A program made the translations under genes and the position numbers. The notes beneath the pieces are model-generated. The model was not told where the DNA came from and did no database searches. It saw nothing but the letters and a program-made list of their open reading frames with translations. From assembly GCA_016928835.1 (NCBI GenBank), contig JAFGJW010000005.1, positions 1 to 64,000 of the forward strand: 64,000 nucleotides of DNA. The letters run 5' to 3'. Source of the stretch: Candidatus Woesearchaeota archaeon (GTDB lineage: Archaea > Nanobdellota > Nanobdellia > Woesearchaeales > GW2011-AR15). Shown here piece after piece: positions 28,314 to 36,921 of the stretch (its first letter is position 1; each line of letters begins with the position of its first letter).

Positions 28314-29027
28314 TTAATCTGCATAAACCGGTTGGGATGTATCCAGAAATCTAAACCTTTCAGGATGGGGTATCCTTTGTGCAGCATCGTAAACAGTTAC
28401 TATTCCCTGTTCACTCATTCTTCTCTGTTTTTGGGCATAGATTCTTCTGCGTGTCTTATCTTCTGGCCCAATAAACCTTACTTCTGCCATTATCGTATCT
28501 GCACCGTTAAGTGCCAGAAGCATTGCTCTATGGTTCCCATCTGCTAAATATAATTGACCATCAAGCACATCTACTGTTGGAGGGCTATATGCGTTTAATG
28601 AATCAAACCCATCCTCTCTCCTCCAATAATCCATTAAATTTTCAAGTTGAGATAGATTTGGTGTTTCTAGCGGGATGACGTCTAATAGATTGAATTCTTT
28701 TAATCTATGATACCTGTATCCCTGTCCTGCAGCTGTCTCGATTCTATGCCTTAAATCAAGAGGCAATAATCTTCTTAATCTTGACATCACTTTGTATATA
28801 TAATCCTCACTAAAATCTTCCGGGTTCTTGCCTTTAGTTTGAGCATATATTTGCATTAAGTCTTCATAGGATAAAACCTGCCCAGCCTTATCAACTAATT
28901 TTCTAAATACTGCTACAAACCCATATGAGAGAATATAATCCTTTCCTGCGTATCTCAAAACCAATGGTCCGCCAAGTACTTTTTCCTCCAGTGAAAAACC
29001 CTCTTTCAATAGCATATCAATAGGCAT
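28314..29027 (-). CDS. OmpR-like winged-helix protein with ParB/Srx-like C-terminal domain
   Basis: 'YIYKVMSRLRRLLPLDLRHRIETAAGQGYRYHR' and 'LYLADGNHRAMLLALNGADTIMAEV'. Confidence 0.65.
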   Translation of the reverse strand: MPIDMLLKEGFSLEEKVLGGPLVLRYAGKDYILSYGFVAVFRKLVDKAGQVLSYEDLMQIYAQTKGKNPEDFSEDYIYKVMSRLRRLLPLDLRHRIETAAGQGYRYHRLKEFNLLDVIPLETPNLSQLENLMDYWRREDGFDSLNAYSPPTVDVLDGQLYLADGNHRAMLLALNGADTIMAEVRFIGPEDKTRRRIYAQKQRRMSEQGIVTVYDAAQRIPHPERFRFLDTSQPVYAD

Positions 29028-29086
29028 GTTCGAAGTTTAACTGAACTTATATAAAAAATTAATTCGGTTGAGTTTGTCCCAATCCC

Positions 29087-29157
29087 ACAATAAGAAATCT
29101 CCTTATAACTAATCTTCTCTATATCTCTTCAGCATTATAAGTTCGTGATGGTTATTG
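29087..29157 (+). repeat. Dispersed repeat copy 3
   Basis: cacaataagaaatctccttataactaatcttctctatatctcttcagcattataagttcgtgatggttattg; nearly identical to copy 2. Confidence 0.85.
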
Positions 29158-29382
29158 AAAGTGTAGAGAAATAAGCAAGTTCTTTGTTTTTTTATCCTGT
29201 TTTTGTGGCAAAGTTTATAATTGAGAGGCTTAGATTATATTAGGCTTGCCTTGTCTGGATGATATGTAAATAAGATTGTGATGTGTATAATGTTGTTTAT
29301 TCAGATGTTGTGATATTATAAAGGTATTGAGCTGATTTCTTGGGTTAGTTTTATATATAACCTAATTAAATCAGAGACCATA

Positions 29383-30474
29383 ATGTCAGAAAAGGTAGAA
29401 CCAAGTGAACTTGAAGCCACACTGTTTGGTGCGAGTGAATTTCTAGAAGGAGGTCTTGAAGCACTTAGATCTGTTGATTCTTATGTTACTATTCTGCCTG
29501 GCAATTATGATATTCCCTTTGACATCACTGTTCATCCCGGAGGCAGATTAGAAATTTTGCCAGGAACAACACTAAGGTTTGGTCCTGAAGGAGGAATAAT
29601 TTCTTATGGAACTTTGATTGCAAGAGGTGATAAATCAGACAAGATTCGCTTTACAGGAGAGGGATGGAGAAATATTACGCTTGCTGGCGAAGGTTCAAAT
29701 CAGTCTGTACTTGAACATTGTATTATTGAGGGTGGTACAGGCAGGAGTCAACGGAGTACAGGCAGGAGTCAACGGAGTCTTGCATATTTTAAGGCTGGTG
29801 GCGGATTGGGAATCTTTGATTCGTCATCAGAAGTATTAAACTGTGACATAAGGCATAATTCAGCAAGGAAGGGTGGGGGTGTATATGTATCTGGCGGAAA
29901 TCCTAGACTATCAAATAACAAGATCCATAGAAATATAGCCATTTCTTTGGAATCTAGGCTAGGAGAAGGAGGAGGGATTTATTTACAGAGTTCTGATGCA
30001 GTTATAGCTGGTAATACTATTGATCATAATCAGGCTAGATTGGGAGGAGGGATTTGTATTAGAAGAGGAAAACCAACACTCACTGAGAATATGATTCAAC
30101 ATAACTCGGCTTCTCGGAGCGGGGGCGGTATTTTTATTGAATATTCTAATGCAATCTTGTCAACAAACACATTTGAATATAATGAAGGCAAAAGCGGAGC
30201 TGCTATCCACTTGGACGGGCCAGCAACACTAGAGGACAATGTAATCTCTTATAATCGTTCTGAGAGGAATGTTGTTTATGGTCCTGTTTCTGCAGTATTT
30301 GTACAACATTCTGGGTGCCATTTTAGCGGAAACACAATATCTGGCAATACCTCTTACGGCGGAATCCTTGGTAAGCGTGGTGCAGGCTTAGTTCTGGACT
30401 CTGGTCGTTCTATTACCTTTAATGGAGATAGAATATTTGATAATGAACCACTAGACATTCTGCAACTTAAATAA
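29383..30474 (+). CDS. Right-handed parallel beta-helix (NosD-like) repeat protein
   Basis: Repeated 'GGGIY...N.I..N.A..GGGI' coils; no clear signal peptide. Confidence 0.8.
   Translation: MSEKVEPSELEATLFGASEFLEGGLEALRSVDSYVTILPGNYDIPFDITVHPGGRLEILPGTTLRFGPEGGIISYGTLIARGDKSDKIRFTGEGWRNITLAGEGSNQSVLEHCIIEGGTGRSQRSTGRSQRSLAYFKAGGGLGIFDSSSEVLNCDIRHNSARKGGGVYVSGGNPRLSNNKIHRNIAISLESRLGEGGGIYLQSSDAVIAGNTIDHNQARLGGGICIRRGKPTLTENMIQHNSASRSGGGIFIEYSNAILSTNTFEYNEGKSGAAIHLDGPATLEDNVISYNRSERNVVYGPVSAVFVQHSGCHFSGNTISGNTSYGGILGKRGAGLVLDSGRSITFNGDRIFDNEPLDILQLK
29736..29777 (+). repeat. 21-nt in-frame tandem duplication
   Basis: 2x tacaggcaggagtcaacggag, encoding TGRSQRS twice. Confidence 0.95.
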
Positions 30475-30634
30475 GAAATGTCCATATTTATCCTGGTCTC
30501 ACAATGGACTTTATAATAAAGAAATGATTAATAGTTAGTGGGGGGATTGAATATTCTGTTTTATTAGGAGTTAGAATGTCAAGTTATTGACAAGATCATT
30601 AACCTTTATTAATGTCAATCATATTCACTTAATC

Positions 30635-31474
30635 ATGATTAGCATAACCTTACCTGTTTTTGTTAAATGGGCGGGCGGAAAATCTAAGTTAATTCCTCAG
30701 TTTAAGGAGCACTTTCCTGAGAAGGTTGAATCATATTACGAGCCCTTTTTGGGTGGAGGCGCTGTATTCTTTTATTTTACCCAGTTCTACAAACCCAACA
30801 AACTTGTCCTCTCTGACATAAACCATGTTCTTGTTGAGCTTTATAGAAATGTTAAAGAGAATCCAGACCAACTAATTAAACTGTTAAAAGAGCATAAATC
30901 TAAACATACTCCAGATAGTTCAAAATACTACTACAAGATGAGAGAGAGGTATAATCAGTTACACAACACCATAGAAAAATCCGCTTTGTTTCTTTACTTG
31001 AATAAAACTTGCTTTAACGGATTATATCGTGAAAATGCAAAAGGTCATTTTAATGTTCCAATTGGTAGATATAAAAATCCATCAATAGTGAATGCTGGAG
31101 AAATAAAAAAGGCCAGTTCTTTACTCAAAAACGCAGAGGTTTTTGAACAAGATTTTGAAAATATTTTACCTTCGGTTAATAAAAACGATTTTGTTTATTT
31201 GGATCCGCCATACCATCCAGTTTCGGAAACATCAAGTTTTACTTCGTATTCAAAGCAGGATTTTGGAAAAGAAGACCAAAAAAGACTAGCTGAATTTTGT
31301 AAAAAACTCGATAAAAAAGGAGTTAAATTTATGTTAAGTAATAGTGATACCAAATTTGTCAAAGAGTTATACTCTGAATTTAATATTCATTTAGTTAGCA
31401 CAAGAAGAATGATAAGTGCTGATAAAACAAAGAGAAAAACTATAAATGAAGTTGTTGTGAAGAATTATTCATAA
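30635..31474 (+). CDS. D12-class N6-adenine DNA methyltransferase (Dam/DpnM-like)
   Basis: 'FVKWAGGKSKLIPQF', 'YYEPFLGGGAVFF', 'DFVYLDPPYHP'; start chosen from the internal Met of ORF 30587. Confidence 0.9.
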   Translation: MISITLPVFVKWAGGKSKLIPQFKEHFPEKVESYYEPFLGGGAVFFYFTQFYKPNKLVLSDINHVLVELYRNVKENPDQLIKLLKEHKSKHTPDSSKYYYKMRERYNQLHNTIEKSALFLYLNKTCFNGLYRENAKGHFNVPIGRYKNPSIVNAGEIKKASSLLKNAEVFEQDFENILPSVNKNDFVYLDPPYHPVSETSSFTSYSKQDFGKEDQKRLAEFCKKLDKKGVKFMLSNSDTKFVKELYSEFNIHLVSTRRMISADKTKRKTINEVVVKNYS

Positions 31475-32093
31475 TCTCAAAAGCTTTTTCTTCAGTTAGT
31501 TTTTTTCCAGATTCATTTAAAAATTTAAATCCATTTTTTGTGGTTAAATAATTGTAATTATAATGTCTCATAAGATTTAGCCAGTTTACAAACTTTTTTC
31601 TTCCCCAACCATTCCAATATCTTATGTCCATCTCAATTGAAAACCATTTTGACAACTTTAAAATCAGTTCAATTGATAAACCAATGTTCTTGTCTTCTAT
31701 GGTTGGCAAGAGTCTTTCTGGATCTGTTAAATTAATTACCTTAATAATTGCAGTTCTAACAACTTCCGAATATTCTTCATCTCTTTCTTTTTTGTTTTTT
31801 AGATCTTCGAAAAGATCAATATGTTTTGGAGCATTCGGAGTCTTACTTTTTTTATGAAAAATCTTGTTTTCAACGTCAATTCTGAAATCAAATCCTAATT
31901 TAAGATTTGCTGGTCTGACAAGTAATATTCTTCCGTCTTTGGAGTTTTCTACATGGTAAATATATCGATTGTACGTTGCATCTTGAGCGGGCCCAGGGTC
32001 TTCTTCAAAGAATTTCTTAACAACTTTCTCTCTTATCTCTTTTCTGGTCATCCCATCTTGACTAAAGATAAATTCAATAAAATTTGTTGCCAT
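31440..32093 (-). CDS. Hypothetical protein between two DNA methyltransferase genes; candidate RM-associated protein
   Basis: 3' end overlaps the dam-like gene end by ~35 nt; wHTH-like N-terminus. Confidence 0.5.
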   Translation of the reverse strand: MATNFIEFIFSQDGMTRKEIREKVVKKFFEEDPGPAQDATYNRYIYHVENSKDGRILLVRPANLKLGFDFRIDVENKIFHKKSKTPNAPKHIDLFEDLKNKKERDEEYSEVVRTAIIKVINLTDPERLLPTIEDKNIGLSIELILKLSKWFSIEMDIRYWNGWGRKKFVNWLNLMRHYNYNYLTTKNGFKFLNESGKKLTEEKAFEIMNNSSQQLHL

Positions 32094-32141
32094 AAAAATA
32101 AAGTTTAAATCTTATTATATAAAAAAATTACTAAAATTTTT

Positions 32142-32194
32142 GATCAATGATCAAAATATTTGATCGCGTAACCACAATTTTTATTAAGGAGATC
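32142..32194. promoter_or_regulatory. Cluster of four GATC sites upstream of a DNA methyltransferase
   Basis: GATC at 32142, 32149, 32162, 32191; likely start codon at 32210. Confidence 0.7.
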
Positions 32195-32209
32195 TTAATA
32201 AGAAAAAAT

Positions 32210-32992
32210 ATGTCAAATTCTATTTATGACAAAAATAACGTTCAACTATTTAATGGTGACTGTTTAGAAATTCTTCAGCAGATAAAACCAAATTCAGTTA
32301 ATATGATTTTTGCGGATCCTCCCTACTTTCTTTCTAATGGTGGAATAACTTGTAAGGCCGGTAAAATGGTTTCAGTGAATAAAGGGAAGTGGGACAAATC
32401 TAATGGACACGAAGAAGATTTTAAATTCACAAAGAGGTGGCTTAAGGCATGCAGAAGAGTTTTGCATGATAATGGCACGATTTGGATTTCCGGAACACAC
32501 CACAATATATACAAAGTGGGATTTGCGTTAGAACAACTTGGTTATGATATCTTAAACGAAATAGTTTGGTTTAAGCCCAATGGACCTCCAAACTTGGCTT
32601 GTAGATATTTTGCTCATAGTCATGAGACTGTCTTATGGGCAAGAAAATCAAAAAAATCAAAGCATACTTTTAACTATAAACTTATGAAAAATTGGGACGT
32701 TAATGGAGATAAAATTAATAATCAAGGGAAACAAATGAGAAGTGTTTGGTCTATAACTTTGACACCTTTAAAAGAAAAAGAAAATGGAAAGCATCCTACT
32801 CAAAAGCCACTTGAACTTCTTAAAAGGATAATCGCGTCATCAACAAAAAAGGGTGATTTGGTTTTGGATCCTTTTAATGGCTCGGGAACTACTGGCGTTG
32901 CTGCAAGGAGTTTGGGAAGAAGATATGTTGGAATTGAGAAAGAAAAAAAATTTTTGGATATAACTGTTAATAGGTTAAATAGTAATTCTTAA
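32210..32992 (+). CDS. Beta-class site-specific DNA methyltransferase (DpnA-like)
   Basis: 'MIFADPPYFLSNGG', 'HPTQKPLELLKRII', 'VLDPFNGSGTTGVAA'. Confidence 0.9.
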   Translation: MSNSIYDKNNVQLFNGDCLEILQQIKPNSVNMIFADPPYFLSNGGITCKAGKMVSVNKGKWDKSNGHEEDFKFTKRWLKACRRVLHDNGTIWISGTHHNIYKVGFALEQLGYDILNEIVWFKPNGPPNLACRYFAHSHETVLWARKSKKSKHTFNYKLMKNWDVNGDKINNQGKQMRSVWSITLTPLKEKENGKHPTQKPLELLKRIIASSTKKGDLVLDPFNGSGTTGVAARSLGRRYVGIEKEKKFLDITVNRLNSNS

Positions 32993-33073
32993 TTTCCACA
33001 CACTGAAACTCTCCCCCTTCTCTCCCCCTCATTCAACAACAAAACATTTAAATCATATTATCTTAGTTATATC

Positions 33074-33454
33074 ATGAAAACAAAACATCTCTTCTATTCA
33101 TTGCTGATAGCCTTTGCAATTATGCTGTTCTTTTTCTTTATGCAGCCGTTCTTTTATTTTGCTGCTTTTTTCGGCCTTATAGTTACTATCTTGGGAATCA
33201 TGCTTATTATCAAGGCTAGGAAAATTAAAAATAAGCCGGCAAGAAGGTTCCTTTATCTAACTGGTGTAGGAGCTTCTGGAATACTTGTTTGTTCAATCCT
33301 GCATAATCTAGTATATGCCTTATTCATAGTCTTGTTCGGACAAGGCTTCTGGAAAGATGAGCCTGTTTTCTTTATTATAGCTCTTATCATCTGCCCCTTG
33401 CTCTTCCTAATAGGAACAATAGGCACTTTCTTTAATCTGAAGAAGATAAAATAG
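33074..33454 (+). CDS. Small multi-TM protein
   Basis: 126 aa with about four hydrophobic helices. Confidence 0.55.
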   Translation: MKTKHLFYSLLIAFAIMLFFFFMQPFFYFAAFFGLIVTILGIMLIIKARKIKNKPARRFLYLTGVGASGILVCSILHNLVYALFIVLFGQGFWKDEPVFFIIALIICPLLFLIGTIGTFFNLKKIK

Positions 33455-33595
33455 AACTGTTTTCACAACAACATTTATTAACCCCCTAAAAACAAATCAT
33501 GCGCACACCAACATAAACTTAATGAAATAATGTCCTAAATTCTTCTGGCTGCATTACAATAAAGTAAAAGATTGCGAATACTGCAGGTGGGCTGA

Positions 33596-33640
33596 AGTTA
33601 GGTGACCACAAAATAACAATATTTATAAAATGTGGTCACT
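33596..33640. repeat. Palindromic element, left copy (AGTTA+GGTGACCACA-N20-TGTGGTCACT)
   Basis: Arms at 33601-33610 and 33631-33640. Confidence 0.85.
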
Positions 33641-33651
33641 TATTATAAGAT

Positions 33652-34569
33652 ATGTATCTTGAAAAAAGAAAGATAAAAGACAAAGTAAAATATTATCTGG
33701 TTTATTCTTACAGAGAAAAAGACAAAGTAAAAAAGATCAGAAAGTACTTGGGGATAAACCTTTCTGGAGAGGAATTAGAAAAGGAAAAAAAAACAGCAGA
33801 ACAAGAGATTAAGCAGGAAATAGATAAATTAAACACAGAGATATTTGATTTCGCTCTTTCTAAAAAACAGATTGAAAGATTAAACAGATACGATAAGAAA
33901 CTAAAAATACATCATCTTGAAGGATGGGACTGGAAAAAGTTTACTGAACAGTTTACATACAATACAAACGCAATAGAAGGCTCAAGCATCCAACTGGATG
34001 AGCTTCCGGCAATCATGCATAAAAAAAGTGCAGATACCTTCGAAGAGATTGAGACAAGGGGTGTGGCAAAGGCAATTGGCTTTATCAGAGAAACAGACGA
34101 AGAATTATCCCTGCAGTTAATAAAAAAGCTTCACAAAATGTGCTTTCAGGGCTCCAAGCACTTCGCTGGCAATTTTAGAAATGTTGAAGTTGTGATTAAG
34201 GATAGGAAAGGAAAGATAATTCATGAAGGTGTTCCTGTTCCTAAATTACTGGACGCTCTTTATGACCTGATTGATTGGTATAAAAAAAATAGGAAAAAAT
34301 TCAAGCCGCTTGTGTTGGCTGCAATAATCCACAACCAGTTCGAGCACATACATCCTTTCCAAGATGGAAATGGCAGGGTTGGTAGGCTGCTGCTGAATTA
34401 TATTTTAATAAAAAACAAATATCCCCCAATAAATATCTCTCTTGAAAACAGAAAAGAGTACTATAATTCACTGCAAGAATATCATAAGCACCAAATTCTT
34501 GTTCCAACTCTTAAATTTTTAATAAAACAATACAATAAAACTCTTAATCAGGTGACCACAAAAAAATAA
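33652..34569 (+). CDS. Fic/DOC-family protein
   Basis: 'HPFQDGNGRVGRLLLNYILI' Fic motif; 'YNTNAIEGSSI' N-terminal motif. Confidence 0.93.
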   Translation: MYLEKRKIKDKVKYYLVYSYREKDKVKKIRKYLGINLSGEELEKEKKTAEQEIKQEIDKLNTEIFDFALSKKQIERLNRYDKKLKIHHLEGWDWKKFTEQFTYNTNAIEGSSIQLDELPAIMHKKSADTFEEIETRGVAKAIGFIRETDEELSLQLIKKLHKMCFQGSKHFAGNFRNVEVVIKDRKGKIIHEGVPVPKLLDALYDLIDWYKKNRKKFKPLVLAAIIHNQFEHIHPFQDGNGRVGRLLLNYILIKNKYPPINISLENRKEYYNSLQEYHKHQILVPTLKFLIKQYNKTLNQVTTKK

Positions 34570-34595
34570 AAAAATTAATATGTGGTCACCTAACT
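34551..34595. repeat. Palindromic element, right copy (GGTGACCACA-N20-TGTGGTCACC+TAACT)
   Basis: Arms at 34551-34560 and 34581-34590; outer 15 nt AGTTAGGTGACCACA/TGTGGTCACCTAACT is a perfect inverted repeat with the left copy. Confidence 0.85.
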
Positions 34596-34611
34596 AAAAA
34601 CAAAAGCAAAA

Positions 34612-34704
34612 AGACTTTTCAAAAAAGCAATCGAAATTCTAAATAAACCTATCCCAAAAGCAAATAAGGAATGCGAATACTGCAGGCGGGCGAAGGAATA
34701 CTAG
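34612..34704 (+). pseudogene. C-terminal fragment of a CxxC-tailed protein (PD-(D/E)XK nuclease-like tail, tentative)
   Basis: RLFKKAIEILNKPIPKANKECEYCRRAKEY*; the left flank at ~33574-33600 encodes KDCEYCRWAEVR*. Confidence 0.5.
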
Positions 34705-34749
34705 AGACAAACCATCACCCTTATTAACCCTCTCTTCTTTCTTCCTATT

Positions 34750-35193
34750 ATGAAGCCAATCGGAATAATCCGCACTGAATTTCAGACTAAAGATAATATC
34801 CCTATTCAGGGCAGGTTATTCAAGCACAAAGGTAAAATAGAAGTATTTCCAGAATACCAGGAAGGATTAAAGGATTTAGACGGTTTCTCTCATATAATAT
34901 TGATCTATAAATTCCACAAATCTAAAGGTTACAAGCTTAGGGTAAAGCCTTTTTTAGAAAATAGAGAAAAAGGTGTTTTTGCTACAAGAGCACCTAGAAG
35001 ACCAAACCCAATTGGTTTGACCATAGTAAAGCTAATTAAAATAACAGATAACATTATTGAAGTAGAGGGTGTTGATATGCTGGACAAAACACCCTTATTA
35101 GACATAAAACCATATGTACCCCAGTTTGACCATGAAGACATAAAGATAGGATGGCTAAAGGATAAGTTTGTTTCTGATTCTAGGTTTGGATAA
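34750..35193 (+). CDS. tRNA m6t6A37 methyltransferase TrmO-like (YaeB/VirR family)
   Basis: 'IGIIRTEF', 'FATRAPRRPNPIGLTIVKL', 'GVDMLDKTPLLDIKPYVPQFD'. Confidence 0.92.
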   Translation: MKPIGIIRTEFQTKDNIPIQGRLFKHKGKIEVFPEYQEGLKDLDGFSHIILIYKFHKSKGYKLRVKPFLENREKGVFATRAPRRPNPIGLTIVKLIKITDNIIEVEGVDMLDKTPLLDIKPYVPQFDHEDIKIGWLKDKFVSDSRFG

Positions 35194-35239
35194 ATTATTT
35201 ATACTAATCCCTTATCCATTTTCACAGGGGGTAATTAAA

Positions 35240-36124
35240 ATGAAAAAGCACATCTTTCTGTTATTAATTACAGTTCTGCTGGTAACAACATCATGCGAAG
35301 AGATTATGCAGGAGATAATGGAAGATGTCAAAATAAAGCAGAATGCTCTGTTGAAAGGGAAGATATATCTCTGCCCAAAAGATAAACCATTTAGAATAGG
35401 AGGCTTTGGCGGTGTATGTGTTGGCAGCGAGATAATGACAGAGTACTCTGAGAAAGTCAGAAATGATGAAGACACAGATAATTTCATACGGACCCAGAAA
35501 GCATTGCAGTTAGGCGATAAAAAAGACTGCCCGCAGGACAGGCCGTATTATGTAAAGAGGAACTTGTTCAGCGGAGACTGCCTGTCAGCAGAAGACTTCA
35601 AGCCAGAAGAAGTGGAAGTGAAAGGCTGCAAATATGATTCAGAATGCCCAAAATTCTGCGAAGGAAATACTTTGTGGGAGCAGGCCTGCAACCCAAATAC
35701 AGGAGAGTGCTATAAATTAAAAGGGCAGGACTGCACAAAACTAAGCATTACTGTAAAAGGGAGGACCTTTAATAAAATATGTGTAGATTCTGCATGCGTT
35801 ATTGATGAAGAAGACACATACGGGCAGTTCTTAACATACTGCAGGGTGAGGAACGCAGTGCCCATGGGAGACCTGACTGAATTTCCTGCTGAGCCAAAAT
35901 TTTCAGACATATGCGTCTGCAATATGGCTTTCTGCATGAATGAAGCAGGAGACGGTTGCATAGATGAGCCAGTGGTAGACTGCGGAAAACATGCTTTTAG
36001 CAAGCCTAATTTTGACCCCTGTGATTTAATCACAAACCCATATATATTGTTCAGAGAAAAATGCTACTGCGCAACTGGCTACCAGTACACTGTTGACGGC
36101 ACAGGCTGCTATAAAATACCATGA
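35240..36124 (+). CDS. Cys-rich secreted lipoprotein, hypothetical
   Basis: 'MKKHIFLLLITVLLVTTSCEE' signal/lipobox from the internal Met of ORF 35168; many Cys. Confidence 0.6.
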   Translation: MKKHIFLLLITVLLVTTSCEEIMQEIMEDVKIKQNALLKGKIYLCPKDKPFRIGGFGGVCVGSEIMTEYSEKVRNDEDTDNFIRTQKALQLGDKKDCPQDRPYYVKRNLFSGDCLSAEDFKPEEVEVKGCKYDSECPKFCEGNTLWEQACNPNTGECYKLKGQDCTKLSITVKGRTFNKICVDSACVIDEEDTYGQFLTYCRVRNAVPMGDLTEFPAEPKFSDICVCNMAFCMNEAGDGCIDEPVVDCGKHAFSKPNFDPCDLITNPYILFREKCYCATGYQYTVDGTGCYKIP

Positions 36125-36189
36125 AAAAAACAACCTGCTAAAGATTTTTAAGTATTTGGTGTCTTTTTCAGATTATCCGGTAACTTTTT

Positions 36190-36795
36190 TTAAATATATT
36201 CTATGGTTTTAGGCCCACTATCAATTGTATCTGAACCAACACGTGTGCGCTCCACAGTAGATTGATAAGGGAATGCACATACCCCTTGTGGAATAGGAAT
36301 ATTACCAACCAAGCCTCTACTTTGCAAAGCAGCTTCCAAAGATTCCGTTAATTGCTGTGGCACTGGAACAGGTTCTCCTTGAGCATCTGTTCCAGCTATT
36401 AAATAAAACATAGGAGTATTGGATACACTTGCAAGTGTGTCCAGGAAATTATCCCTATATGCAGAGGATATTGCATCAAGCAGATCTCCAAGTGTTGCTT
36501 CCTGTCCTGGTTCTGGAGTAGGACTGACTATTCCCTCACGCATAAGTTCATTACCTGCCAGATCGTTCAATCTTTTTTTTTCTGTTACATAACTATTGAA
36601 ATCTGCTGCTACTGGAATCTCATGTGGATAAGAAGATGTAGCACCAAAATCTATTGGTGTGTTGTCATAAAAATGTTCATGGAAAGCTTATAATTTTTTC
36701 AACTTACCTAGGGTCAAGCCACGCTGCCCTATGGAAATAACTTCATCTTGGCTTGTTAATACATGTACTCCATATAGTGGAATCCTTGGTGTCAT
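36190..36795 (-). pseudogene. Hypothetical protein interrupted by one in-frame TAA
   Basis: ATG at 36795 reads MTPRIPLYGVHVLTSQDEVISIGQRGLTLGKLKKL* then continues in the same frame AFHEHFYDNTPIDFGATSSYPHEIPVAADFNSYVTEKKRLNDLAG... into ORF 36190-36570. Confidence 0.65.
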
Positions 36796-36921
36796 TCTGT
36801 TCAACCTCTTGTTAATTTTCATAGATTAAAAAGCATTTATTTATAAATTTTACTATTTTTTGGTGACTAATTTCCAGAGTCTAAAACAATATTTATATAC
36901 TCTAACTAAATATGAATCATT

